DNA of 64,000 bases from contig NZ_SIXI01000001.1 in the NCBI RefSeq assembly GCF_004310865.1, positions 1 through 64,000 on the forward strand, given 5' to 3'. Numbering within the stretch: position 1 is the stretch's first letter; each line of letters starts with the position of its first letter. Position numbers and translations under genes: made by a program. The DNA comes from Aquabacterium lacunae. GTDB lineage: Bacteria; Pseudomonadota; Gammaproteobacteria; Burkholderiales; Burkholderiaceae_C. Of this stretch, positions 1-8,308 are shown piece by piece. The notes under the pieces were generated by a model, which saw only the letters and a list, made by a program, of their open reading frames with translations, was not told where the DNA came from and searched no databases.

Positions 1-671
1 TCGGGCTGACTTCGGTCGTGCCGTCGGTGACGGTGTAGGTGAAGCTGACGTCACCGTTGAAGTTCGCCGCGGGCGTGAACGACAGCACCGGCTTGTTCGT
101 GGCCGGATCCAGCACCAGGCTGACCGTACCGTTGGCCACAGCCACCGGCGCACCACCCAGCGTGATGGGCTTGCCATCGACTTCGGTGATGCTCAGCACG
201 TCACCCAGGTCGGCGTCGCGGTCGTTGGCCAGCACGTCGATCAGCACCGGCTGGTCTTCGTTGGTCGTGGCCTGGTCGTTCGAGCCGGCCGGCGAGTCGC
301 TCACCGGCTTGACGTCGATCGTGAAGGTGTTCGGGGTGGCGTCGGCGCCGATCGTGGCGGCCTGGCCGGCCACGCCGGTGATGACCGCAAAGTCGAACTT
401 GGCGTATGCCGTGCCGTTCTCGTCGGCCGCCGGCTTGAACACCAGCTTGCCGGCCGCAATGTCAGCGGCCGAGACTTCCTGGCCAGCCGTCACAGCCACG
501 CCATCGAGCAGCAGTGCGCCCTTGGTCGGCACCGTGGTGATGCGCACGGCCTGCAGGCTGTCGCCTGCGTCCACGTCGGTGGCCTTGAAGTCGCCCGACA
601 GGAACACGTAGCTGCCGTCTTCGTCGATGACACGTGTCTCGTTCTGGCTCTCCGGCAGGTCGTTGACCGGG
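1..671. repeat. Near-identical long direct repeat, copy A (in adhesin gene)
   Basis: Bases 1 to about 671 match 2410 to about 3080 with only nine or ten mismatches that I could find. The offset is 2409 bp, which is 803 codons, so the frame is kept. Identity falls abruptly just after GTCGTTGACCGG: the adjoining repeats are still homologous but clearly diverged. The left border lies beyond the window, so the true repeat is longer. Confidence 0.93.
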
Positions 672-3600
672 TTGACCGTCACGCGCACTTGCGTCTCGGT
701 CACGCCACCCTTGCCGTCGTCGATCAGCACGGTGAAGACGTCTTCACCGTTGTAGTTCGGCGCCGGGGTGTAGGTCCAGCTGCCGTCGGTATTGACCGTC
801 ACGGTGCCGTGTTGCGGCTGCTTGGCCGCGTCGGTGCTCAGGGCGTAGGTGGGCTTGTCGCCGTCCACATCGGTGGCCGTGACCGTGCCAGACACCGGGG
901 TGTCTTCGTTGGTGGTGGCCACGAACTTGTTGGTCACCGGGTCGAACTCGGGGTCTTCCGGGTTCGGGGTGGGCAGGTCATTCTTCGGTGCAATGGTCAC
1001 CGTGATGCTGGCCTGCTGCGGCACCGAGCCCGGCTGGCCGTCGCTCACCGTGTACGGCACGTCGAAGCTGCCGTTGAAGTTCGGCTCAGGCTTGAACTCC
1101 AGCGAGCCATCGGGCTTCATGCTCACCGTGCCCTTGCCGGCAATCACCACCGGCTGCGTCACGCTGATCGGCTGCCCGTTGACCGTCAGGATGGTCAGCG
1201 GGTTGTTCTCCGGGTCGGTGTCGTTGGCACGCGGGTCGAAGCTGAACGGCGTGTCTTCGTCGCCGCCGACCACGTCGTTGCGCGCCACCGGCGCATCGTT
1301 CACGCTGTCGACCGTCACGTTCACGTTCGCCACATCGGTGGTGGTGCCGTCGCTGACGGTGTACGTGAAGTTCAGCGGGCCCACGTAGTTGGCCACCGGG
1401 TCGATCGTCACACGGCCGTCTTCCGACACCACCGTCAGCGTGGCCACCTTCTGGCCGTTGACCAGCAGGTCCACCGTGTCACCGGCCTTGACGTTCGCGC
1501 CGTTGATCTGCGTGAGCTTGAGCGGCTCGCCATCGACATCGCTGTCGGCATCGCCACTGATGTTGTTGTTGGCCTTGTCGGCAATCAGGTTCACCGTGGT
1601 CGGCGTGTCTTCCACCACCACGTAGCTGTTGTCCACCGCATCCGGGGCGTCGTTGGCGCCGCCCACGTTGATGGTCAGCGTCGAGCCAGCCGTCAGGCCC
1701 GCTGCGTCACGCACGGTGTAGCTGAACACGTCCTTGGCGGTTTCGCCATCGTCGAGCTTTTGCGCTTCGGCGTTCGGGGTGTAGGTGTACGAGCCGTCGG
1801 CCTTGAGCGTCAGCGTGCCGTACAGGCCCGCAATCGGCTGGCCCACCGTGCCCACCACCACCGAGCCGTCGGCTCGGGTGAAGCTGATGGCCGAGACGCT
1901 GAGCTGGTCGCCCGCGTCGGCATCGCTGTCCTTGCCCGTGGCGGCGTCGCCGCTGCGGATCACGCCGTTGGCCGCCGGGATGTCCAGGCTGCCGTCTTCG
2001 CTCACGCTGCGCTCGTCAGGGGCAGCCACCGGGGCGTTGTTGACGTTCGAGACGTTCAGCGTGAAGGTGTTCGGCGCTGCGTCAAAGGCGCCGCTGGTGT
2101 CCTGCACCGAGAACGTGAAGCTGCCGTACGGCGCGCCGTTCTCGTTGGCATCGGGCACATAGGCCAGCTTGCCTGCGGCCAGGTCGGCCGCGCTGATCAC
2201 CTGGCCTGCCGTGACCGGCACGCCATTGAGCTGCAGGCTGCCATCGGTCGGCAGCGTGTCGATGCGCACGGCCTTCAGGGCGTCGCCATCAACATCGGTC
2301 AGGCCCAGGTCTTCGCCCTTGACCACGTACGGCACGTCTTCCTGCGTGGCGCGGGTGACGTCGGCGCCTTCCGGCGTGTCCGACACCGGCTTGACCGACA
2401 CCGACACGGTCGGGCTGACTTCGGTCGTGCCGTCGGTGACGGTGTAGGTGAAGGTGACGTCACCGTTGAAGTTCGCCGCGGGCGTGAACGACAGCACCGG
2501 CTTGTTCGTGGCCGGATCCAGCACCAGGCTGACCGTGCCGTTGGCCACAGCCACCGGGGCACCACCCAGCGTGATGGGCTTGCCATCGACTTCCGTGATG
2601 CTCAGCACGTCGCCCAGGTCGGCGTCGCGGTCGTTGGCCAGCACGTCGATCAGCACCGGCTGGTCTTCGTTGGTCGTGGCCTGGTCGTTCGAGCCGGCCG
2701 GCGAGTCGCTCACCGGCTTGACGTCGATCGTGAAGGTGTTCGGGGTCGCGTCGGCGCCGATCGTGGCGGCCTGGCCGGCCACGCCGGTGATGACCGCAAA
2801 GTCGAACTTGGCGTATGCCGTGCCGTTCTCGTCGGCCGCCGGCTTGAACACCAGCTTGCCGGCCGCAATGTCAGCGGCCGAGACTTCCTGGCCAGCCGTC
2901 ACAGACACGCCATCGAGCAGCAGTGCGCCCTTGGCCGGCACCGTGGTGATGCGCACGGCCTGCAGGCTGTCGCCTGCGTCCACGTCGGTGGCCTTGAAGT
3001 CGCCCGACAGGAACACGTAGCTGCCGTCTTCGTCGATGACGCGTGTCTCGTTCTGGCTCTCCGGCAGGTCGTTGACCGGCGTGACGTTCAGGTTCACCAC
3101 CGTGGTGGTGACGCCGCCCTTGCCGTCATCGATCGTGACCGTGAAGCTGTCCGGGCCGTTGTAGTTCGGCGCCGGGGTGTAGGTCCAGGTGCCGTCACCA
3201 TTGACCACCACCGTGCCGTGCTTGGGCTGCTGGGCCGGGTTGGTGCTCAGACCATAGGTCAGCGGGTCGCCATCGACGTCGCTGCCCACCACCTTGCCCG
3301 ACACCGGAGTGTCTTCCGGCGTGGCCTTGTTGTAGTTGTTGACGATCGGGTCGTAAGCATCGGGCTCGTCCGGGTCAGGCTGAGGCACCGGCTTGTCGTT
3401 CACGGCCGTCACCGCGATGGTGGTGGTGGCCACGTTCGAATCCGATGTGCCATCATTGACCACGATGGTCAGGTTTCGCGGCGTTTCGCTGGGCCTGTCC
3501 GAGGAGTTCGAGAATGTGATGGCCTTGAGTGCCGCCTGGTAGTCGGCCAACGAGGCCACCCCACTGATCTCGATCACGTTGCCCGTGACCGTGAAGCTCA

Positions 3601-5773
3601 GGCCTGCGGGCAAGGTGCCCACTGAAAGCACATCACCGGCTTGTGGGTTGGTCAGGGTGACGGTGGCCTTGGCCAGGTTGCCTTCGCGGTCGGTGACCTC
3701 AACGTCGGCATCGACAATGCCCACGGGAGCGCCCTGCTCGGTATAGCTTTGTGCAAACCCGGTGCCTGCGACACCGGCTGAATCATTCTTGTCGAGGTCG
3801 AGGGTGGGCGTGTCGTTCTCGTTGTCGAGGATCTGGCCAGAGCCCTCCACCGGCGAAGCGTTACCGATCGTGCTGACGCTGAGCACCAAAGCCTCTGGGC
3901 TCTCAACCAGGGTGTCGTCGGTGGTCGGCACACGCACCAAGAAGGACGTCGCCCCCTCCGGCACAGTCACCGAGAACTCGTTGGGCAACAACGCTGTCGC
4001 GCTCACCCAGGTCTGGCCGTTGTCGAAGCTGACCTCCACCACAGGCGCCAGGATGTCGTCGCTGGTGTCTGCCGGGTCTTGCGCATCGAACACCTGCTGC
4101 TTCAGGTCAGCGCCCAGATCGGCACTGCCGGAAAGCGCGAAAGACGCCGTCATGCCGCGCGGCGCGGCCGACTCCAGGTTCACGCTGTAGATCAGGTTGC
4201 CGCCTTCGACCACCTGCGGCGAAGACACCGTGCTGACCGCTGGCACGTCCACATCGGTGATCACACCGGTGCCAACGCCCTTGCCCACCGCGGCCGGCGG
4301 CACCTGGGCGCCCCCCGGCAGCGTGACCGGGTCAATGCTGACGATCTCGACCTGGAAACTCTCGGCACCCTCCGGGATGTCGTCGAAGTACAGGGCAACA
4401 TCGATCGGGGCACGCGTTTCACCGGCCTTGATGGTGACGGGGAAGCCCTGGAAGCCGCCAAGGTCGTCGGCGTCAGAGGCTGAGCCGCTGACGGTGCGCA
4501 GGTACACCGTGATGTCTTGATCGGCCGGGCGGCTGAGTGTGAGCTCAAAACGTGCGTCGCCACCTTCGGCGCCGCTGGCGTCGGAAATGGACAGCACCGG
4601 CGGGTTGTCCAGGATGCTGGCCGTGCCCGTGCCGTCGCCGATCACTGCCTGACCGGCAAGCACCGAACCGATGACCACGCTGTAGGTTTCGGTGCTTTCG
4701 GTGACCTGGTCCTGGCGCAGGCCGATCTGAACGACCACGCTGGTCTGACCTGCGGGGATGGTGACGTCGAACTCCTGCTGCTGCAGATCTTGCACGCTGT
4801 CGGCGGTGCCACTGACCGTGCGCAGACGCAGCACGGTGTCCTGAGCGCTGGGACGATCCAGGCGCAGCGTGAAACTCGACAGCCCCCCTTCGCTGGCGGG
4901 TTCGGCATCGGAAATCGACACCACCGAGGCCGGGTCGGCGTCGGTGATGGTGCCCTGGCCTTGCAAGGCCGTGCCTGTGTCGGTACCGGCCGACAGGCTC
5001 AGGCCCTCGACACCTTCACCACTGACGCTGTCCAGAACGGTGGGTACGCGCACCACCACACCCGTGGCGCCCACAGGCACCACCACGGAAGCCGCCTGGT
5101 TGCCGTCCAGCGCGACGGTCTGGAAAGTGGCACCGTTGTCGAAGCTGACCTCGATGGGTGCGCTGGTGTCCGAGCCCACGGTGGCCGTGCCACTGTTGAG
5201 CTGCAGGTTCAGCACGGTGGGGCTGGTGGTGGCGCGGTCCAGTGCAATGTTGAACACCAGACCCTGGCCTTCAACGGCCGTGGCCGGGCTGATGGATTGC
5301 ACCGCGGCGTCGTCCAGGGGGTTCGGGGCGGCAAACAGCTCGTCTTCCAACGTGCCGTTTTCAGGCACTTCGAAGTTGCCACGGTCGGTGCTGTAGGTGA
5401 AGCTCTGCGGAGTCACGTCTTCCTGGACGCGGTCGACACGCAGGCCCGGGCGCAGGCCGCCCCCCCCTTCACCACCCGCCAGACCGGCCGCAGCGGCAGC
5501 ATCTTCGTCGCCGCGCTCGATGGCCGCCAGGGTCTGCTCCAGGTCATCGCCCTGGGCCAGCACCGGCTTGTCTTTCTGGGGCTCGACCTTCACTGGCTTG
5601 CCCTTGGCTGGCGTGATTTCCAGCCCGCCGTTCTTGTCGGTGACGATTTCCTCGCCCTTCTTGATTTCATCCCCCACCTTGACAGGCTTGAGCTTGCCGG
5701 AAGGCAGACGCACAAAGGCAGCGCCCCAGACGCCGGTCACGGTACCAGTGGAAGATTTGGCGAGGATAGGCAT
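1..5773 (-). CDS. Giant LapA-type repeat adhesin, N-terminal part (3' end beyond window)
   Basis: An uninterrupted minus-strand frame of about 1924 codons starts at ATG 5773 and leaves the window at base 1. The first ~120 residues (MPILAKSSTGTVTGVWGAAF..., then a Gly-rich linker near residues 102-108) resemble the retention module at the N-terminus of LapA-like adhesins, which keeps the protein in the outer-membrane pore of its type I secretion system. Then come about four Calx-beta-like repeats (motif EGxxLxFxxxLxR, roughly residues 165-620) and a long series of cadherin/VCBS-type tandem repeats with signatures such as NEDTPVSGxVxxxDVDGD and YTPAPNYNGxDSFTVTIDDG. Function by family: calcium-binding surface adhesion and biofilm formation. 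The C-terminal RTX/secretion signal would lie outside the window. No lapD/lapG or type I secretion genes are visible here. Repeat and retention calls are by eye. Confidence 0.9.
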   Translation of the reverse strand, partial: MPILAKSSTGTVTGVWGAAFVRLPSGKLKPVKVGDEIKKGEEIVTDKNGGLEITPAKGKPVKVEPQKDKPVLAQGDDLEQTLAAIERGDEDAAAAAGLAGGEGGGGLRPGLRVDRVQEDVTPQSFTYSTDRGNFEVPENGTLEDELFAAPNPLDDAAVQSISPATAVEGQGLVFNIALDRATTSPTVLNLQLNSGTATVGSDTSAPIEVSFDNGATFQTVALDGNQAASVVVPVGATGVVVRVPTVLDSVSGEGVEGLSLSAGTDTGTALQGQGTITDADPASVVSISDAEPASEGGLSSFTLRLDRPSAQDTVLRLRTVSGTADSVQDLQQQEFDVTIPAGQTSVVVQIGLRQDQVTESTETYSVVIGSVLAGQAVIGDGTGTASILDNPPVLSISDASGAEGGDARFELTLSRPADQDITVYLRTVSGSASDADDLGGFQGFPVTIKAGETRAPIDVALYFDDIPEGAESFQVEIVSIDPVTLPGGAQVPPAAVGKGVGTGVITDVDVPAVSTVSSPQVVEGGNLIYSVNLESAAPRGMTASFALSGSADLGADLKQQVFDAQDPADTSDDILAPVVEVSFDNGQTWVSATALLPNEFSVTVPEGATSFLVRVPTTDDTLVESPEALVLSVSTIGNASPVEGSGQILDNENDTPTLDLDKNDSAGVAGTGFAQSYTEQGAPVGIVDADVEVTDREGNLAKATVTLTNPQAGDVLSVGTLPAGLSFTVTGNVIEISGVASLADYQAALKAITFSNSSDRPSETPRNLTIVVNDGTSDSNVATTTIAVTAVNDKPVPQPDPDEPDAYDPIVNNYNKATPEDTPVSGKVVGSDVDGDPLTYGLSTNPAQQPKHGTVVVNGDGTWTYTPAPNYNGPDSFTVTIDDGKGGVTTTVVNLNVTPVNDLPESQNETRVIDEDGSYVFLSGDFKATDVDAGDSLQAVRITTVPAKGALLLDGVSVTAGQEVSAADIAAGKLVFKPAADENGTAYAKFDFAVITGVAGQAATIGADATPNTFTIDVKPVSDSPAGSNDQATTNEDQPVLIDVLANDRDADLGDVLSITEVDGKPITLGGAPVAVANGTVSLVLDPATNKPVLSFTPAANFNGDVTFTYTVTDGTTEVSPTVSVSVKPVSDTPEGADVTRATQEDVPYVVKGEDLGLTDVDGDALKAVRIDTLPTDGSLQLNGVPVTAGQVISAADLAAGKLAYVPDANENGAPYGSFTFSVQDTSGAFDAAPNTFTLNVSNVNNAPVAAPDERSVSEDGSLDIPAANGVIRSGDAATGKDSDADAGDQLSVSAISFTRADGSVVVGTVGQPIAGLYGTLTLKADGSYTYTPNAEAQKLDDGETAKDVFSYTVRDAAGLTAGSTLTINVGGANDAPDAVDNSYVVVEDTPTTVNLIADKANNNISGDADSDVDGEPLKLTQINGANVKAGDTVDLLVNGQKVATLTVVSEDGRVTIDPVANYVGPLNFTYTVSDGTTTDVANVNVTVDSVNDAPVARNDVVGGDEDTPFSFDPRANDTDPENNPLTILTVNGQPISVTQPVVIAGKGTVSMKPDGSLEFKPEPNFNGSFDVPYTVSDGQPGSVPQQASITVTIAPKNDLPTPNPEDPEFDPVTNKFVATTNEDTPVSGTVTATDVDGDKPTYALSTDAAKQPQHGTVTVNTDGSWTYTPAPNYNGEDVFTVLIDDGKGGVTETQVRVTVNPVNDLPESQNETRVIDEDGSYVFLSGDFKATDVDAGDSLQAVRITTVPTKGALLLDGVAVTAGQEVSAADIAAGKLVFKPAADENGTAYAKFDFAVITGVAGQAATIGADATPNTFTIDVKPVSDSPAGSNDQATTNEDQPVLIDVLANDRDADLGDVLSITEVDGKPITLGGAPVAVANGTVSLVLDPATNKPVLSFTPAANFNGDVSFTYTVTDGTTEVSP
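2410..3080. repeat. Near-identical long direct repeat, copy B (in adhesin gene)
   Basis: Second copy of the block described at 1-671. It encodes about 223 residues covering most of two cadherin-like repeats, including the segment that ends DGTTEVSPTVS. Such identity between repeats in one adhesin gene points to recent duplication or gene conversion and is a typical site of length variation and of assembly collapse. Confidence 0.93.
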
Positions 5774-5955
5774 ACGAGTCCCATTACCCAGGAAAACGGA
5801 ATGGAACCGAGTGTAAACAAGCCCCCTGGCGCGGTGTGCCAAAAGTCATGCAAACCCCGGATTCGGGTGCCATAAGTCACACAAATGAGGAATGCACCTC
5901 GCCATAAGGAATGGCATTTTTCGTGCGCAAGGTCACAGCTTGTCCGGAAAAGTCA

Positions 5956-5982
5956 AAAAGGGCGCCACCAGGGCGCCCTTTT
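5956..5982. terminator. Rho-independent, probably bidirectional terminator
   Basis: A perfect 11-bp inverted repeat (AAAAGGGCGCC, 5956-5966, against GGCGCCCTTTT, 5972-5982) has a 5-nt loop and A/T runs on both sides. It lies between the DUF1841 gene (ends 6007) and the adhesin start (5773), both on the minus strand. It should therefore end the FKBP-DUF1841 transcript and insulate the adhesin promoter. Outer arms (CCGGAAAA/TTTTCCGG) add a second imperfect layer. The remaining 5774-5955 holds no gene; the adhesin promoter must be there, but I could not place it. Confidence 0.85.
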
Positions 5983-6006
5983 CCGGGGTTGCAACCAATG
6001 CCGCGG

Positions 6007-6441
6007 TCAGCGGGTGGCCCGTGCCAAAACGTTGGCAATGTAGGCCTCCCCGTCGGGCGGTAAGCCACTGCGCTGAGACGCCCAGATCATTTCACCCAGG
6101 GCTTCCATGACTTCGTGGTGCGCCTCATGCAGAGACTGCCGTCGAGCCGCGAGTTTCTCGACTGCCGCACGAATGCCTCGGGGCTGGTCGATGCTGACCT
6201 GTTCGGTGATCGACAGGTGCATGGACAGGTGCAGGAACGGGTTGGTGCGCCCTTCTTCCACCTGAAACTGTGCCGCCAGGGCCGCCTCCACATCGATCAG
6301 ATCGATGTGGTACTCGGGATGCTGCTCGATCCAGTCGGCTGCCAGCGTTTCCAGGGGCGTCAGGGGCTGCCCCGCCTGGCGCTTGCCCCAGGTCTCGCAG
6401 AAGAACCGCCGGACATCCGACTGGCTGGGCGTGGCAAACAT
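6007..6441 (-). CDS. DUF1841 family protein
   Basis: A 144-residue soluble protein starting MFATPSQSDVRRFFCETWGK. The N-terminal (VRRFFxxxWxK), the LTPLE..AADWIEQHPEYH motif and the following acidic DLIDVEAAL stretch fit DUF1841, a family of about 140 residues widespread in beta/gammaproteobacteria with no established function. It follows the FKBP gene by 7 bp and is followed by a strong terminator, so the two form a short operon. No transmembrane segment or signal peptide is seen. Confidence 0.85.
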   Translation of the reverse strand: MFATPSQSDVRRFFCETWGKRQAGQPLTPLETLAADWIEQHPEYHIDLIDVEAALAAQFQVEEGRTNPFLHLSMHLSITEQVSIDQPRGIRAAVEKLAARRQSLHEAHHEVMEALGEMIWASQRSGLPPDGEAYIANVLARATR

Positions 6442-6448
6442 GCGGTGA

Positions 6449-6796
6449 TCAGACTTCCAGCAGTTCGACTTCGAACATCAGGGTGGCGTTGGGGGGGATC
6501 ACGCCGCCTGCGCCGCGGGCACCATAGCCCAGGGCTGGGGGGATGACCAGCACGCGGGTGCCACCGACTTTCATGCCCTGCACACCTTCGTCCCAACCCC
6601 GGATCACGTGACCGGCCGCGAGAGGAAACTCGAAGGGATCGTTGCGGTCCTTGCTGGAATCGAACTTGGCGCCCTTCACCCCGTTCTCATACAACCAGCC
6701 GGTGTAATGCACGGTGACATACTGGCCGGCCTTGGCAACGGCGCCGCTGCCTTCCACGGTGTCTTCGTATTGCAGGCCTGAGGGCGTGGTGTTCAT
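6449..6796 (-). CDS. FKBP-type peptidyl-prolyl cis-trans isomerase
   Basis: A 115-residue single-domain FKBP: MNTTPSGLQYEDTVEGSG, then VTVHYTGWLYENG, GAKFDSSxDR, FPLAAGHVIRGWDEGVQGMKVGG and PPALGYGARG...IPPNATLMFEVELLEV. These are the core FKBP strands and the aromatic pocket residues (Tyr, Phe, Trp). It catalyses cis-trans isomerisation at proline and probably acts in the cytoplasm, as no signal peptide is present. ATG 6796 is preferred over an in-frame TTG at 6823 because the family begins near this Met and a GAGAG sequence precedes it. Co-transcribed with the DUF1841 gene. Confidence 0.95.
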   Translation of the reverse strand: MNTTPSGLQYEDTVEGSGAVAKAGQYVTVHYTGWLYENGVKGAKFDSSKDRNDPFEFPLAAGHVIRGWDEGVQGMKVGGTRVLVIPPALGYGARGAGGVIPPNATLMFEVELLEV

Positions 6797-6917
6797 GGCG
6801 TGACTCTCGCTAGATGGAAACAAAGATGGAAAGGCGCAGAGTCTACGTCAGCCAGAAAAGGGCCGCCAGTGGTGGGCCATCGCCTAAAATCTGTGCAACT
6901 GTTCTCAGCCCTCCGCC

Positions 6918-7559
6918 ATGTCCTCTGTGCCCAACGCCCCCGACCGACGCCAGGAAGCCCTGAGCCCTCGCCAGCAGGAAGTCTGTGACCTGATCGTGGA
7001 AGGTCTGACCAGCAAGGCCATCGCCGAGCGCCTGGGCACCACTGTGCACACGGTCAAAGCCCACCGCGCCGAGGTGATGCGTCGCATGGGCGTCGATTCG
7101 GTGGCCGAACTGGTGAGGGTGTGCCTGGCCGAGCGTGACACCAACGCCCGAGTCAACGTCCTGCCGCCGGCGCAAGCGCCCCAGATCGAAGGCCCGATCC
7201 GCGTGCTGGTGGTGGAAGACCAGCCCCTGTTCCGCGACATGCTGACCAGCAGCCTGGCCGCCTTTGGCCATGTGGTGCGCAGCCTGGAAAACGGCCGCGA
7301 GCTGGAACGGGTGTTTGACGAGTTCCAGCCACACATCATCTTGCTGGATGTGAACCTGAACGCCGACGAAAACGGCCTGGACCTGGCCGTGCGCATCCGC
7401 CGTCGCAGCCGCTGCGGTGTGGTGTTCATGTCGTCCAACGGCCGCGTGGAAGACCGCGTGGCCGCATTGGAGCGTGGCGCCGACGCCTATTTCGTCAAGC
7501 CGATCAGCTTCGTCGAGCTGAACATGGCCCTGCGCAACCTGGTTCAGCGCCTGCACTGA
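6918..7559 (+). CDS. Regulator with N-terminal LuxR HTH and C-terminal receiver domain (reversed order)
   Basis: A 213-residue protein. Residues 14-72 are a LuxR/GerE-type helix-turn-helix (LSPRQQEVCDLIVEGL, TSKAIAERLGTTVHTVKAHR, MGVDSVAELVRV). Residues 94-213 are a CheY-like receiver (VLVVEDQ acidic pair, phospho-acceptor D144 in ILLDVNLN, S/T position in FMSSNG, K194 in YFVKP). The usual NarL/FixJ order is receiver first, so the domains are swapped. An in-frame stop at 6885 upstream shows that no receiver is hidden before the HTH. No kinase gene is adjacent; it is convergent with urtE 35 bp away. Target genes are unknown. Confidence 0.85.
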   Translation: MSSVPNAPDRRQEALSPRQQEVCDLIVEGLTSKAIAERLGTTVHTVKAHRAEVMRRMGVDSVAELVRVCLAERDTNARVNVLPPAQAPQIEGPIRVLVVEDQPLFRDMLTSSLAAFGHVVRSLENGRELERVFDEFQPHIILLDVNLNADENGLDLAVRIRRRSRCGVVFMSSNGRVEDRVAALERGADAYFVKPISFVELNMALRNLVQRLH

Positions 7560-7594
7560 GGCACCGGCGCTGAACCTGCCTTTTCACAGCGGCG

Positions 7595-8299
7595 TCAGAT
7601 CGACATCAGCTGGCGCACACCATCGGCTTCCATGCTGTCGCCACGACCTCGGCGGATGATTTCGCCGCGCTCCATCACCAGATACTGGTCGGCCAGCTCG
7701 GCTGCAAAATCGTAGAACTGCTCGACCAGAACCACCGCCATCTTCTGGCCATTCAGGCCTTCGTCGGCCAGCTTGCGGATGGCCCGCCCGATGTCCTTGA
7801 TGATGCTGGGCTGAATGCCCTCGGTGGGCTCGTCCAGGATCAGGATCTTGGGGCCTGCGGCCAGGGCTCGGGCAATGGCCAGCTGCTGCTGCTGCCCCCC
7901 TGACAAGTCGCCGCCTCGGCGATGCATCATCTGCTTGAGCACCGGGAACAGCTCGAACAGCTGCTCGGGCACCGGCGTGCTGCCCGGCTTGCTGGCCAGG
8001 CCCATCTGCAGGTTTTCAGCCACCGTGAGGCGCCCGAAGATTTCCCGCCCCTGGGGCACATAGCCCACGCCCAGGCGCACACGCTCGTAAGGCTTGAGCT
8101 TGTCGATGCCCTGCCCGTCCAGGCTGATGCTGCCTGACTTGATGGGCACCAGGCCCATCAGGCTCTTGAGCAAGGTGGTCTTGCCCACGCCATTGCGGCC
8201 CAGCACCACCGTGACCTCGCCCACCTTGGCCTCGAAATCCAGGCCACGCAAGATGTGCGAGCCCCCGTAGTACTGGTTGACGGCTTGAACTTTCAGCAT
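7595..8299 (-). CDS. urtE: Urea ABC transporter ATP-binding protein UrtE
   Basis: A 234-residue ATPase of the branched-chain-amino-acid/urea (HAAT) type. Walker A is VLGRNGVGKTTLLK, the signature is LSGGQQQQLAIARALAAGPKILILDEPTEG (signature plus Walker B) and the H-loop region is VVLVEQ. MLKVQAVNQYYGGSHILRGL is typical of UrtE, as are the EGIQPSII and YVPQGREIFGRLTVAENL segments shared with LivF. It pairs with UrtD to energise urea uptake at the inner membrane. Last gene of the urt cluster, 9 bp after urtD. Confidence 0.95.
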   Translation of the reverse strand: MLKVQAVNQYYGGSHILRGLDFEAKVGEVTVVLGRNGVGKTTLLKSLMGLVPIKSGSISLDGQGIDKLKPYERVRLGVGYVPQGREIFGRLTVAENLQMGLASKPGSTPVPEQLFELFPVLKQMMHRRGGDLSGGQQQQLAIARALAAGPKILILDEPTEGIQPSIIKDIGRAIRKLADEGLNGQKMAVVLVEQFYDFAAELADQYLVMERGEIIRRGRGDSMEADGVRQLMSI

Positions 8300-8308
8300 G
8301 TTGTCTCC

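Noticed and set aside
1-3080. Periodic repeats considered as a CRISPR array
   Set aside because: Repeat units are hundreds of bases long, in frame and protein-coding; there are no short repeats with unique spacers.
689-3625. A 978-codon plus-strand open frame rich in Arg, His and Val
   Set aside because: It is the antisense shadow of the adhesin repeats; the minus strand gives coherent Calx-beta and cadherin-like repeats, while this frame has no recognisable domain and biased composition.
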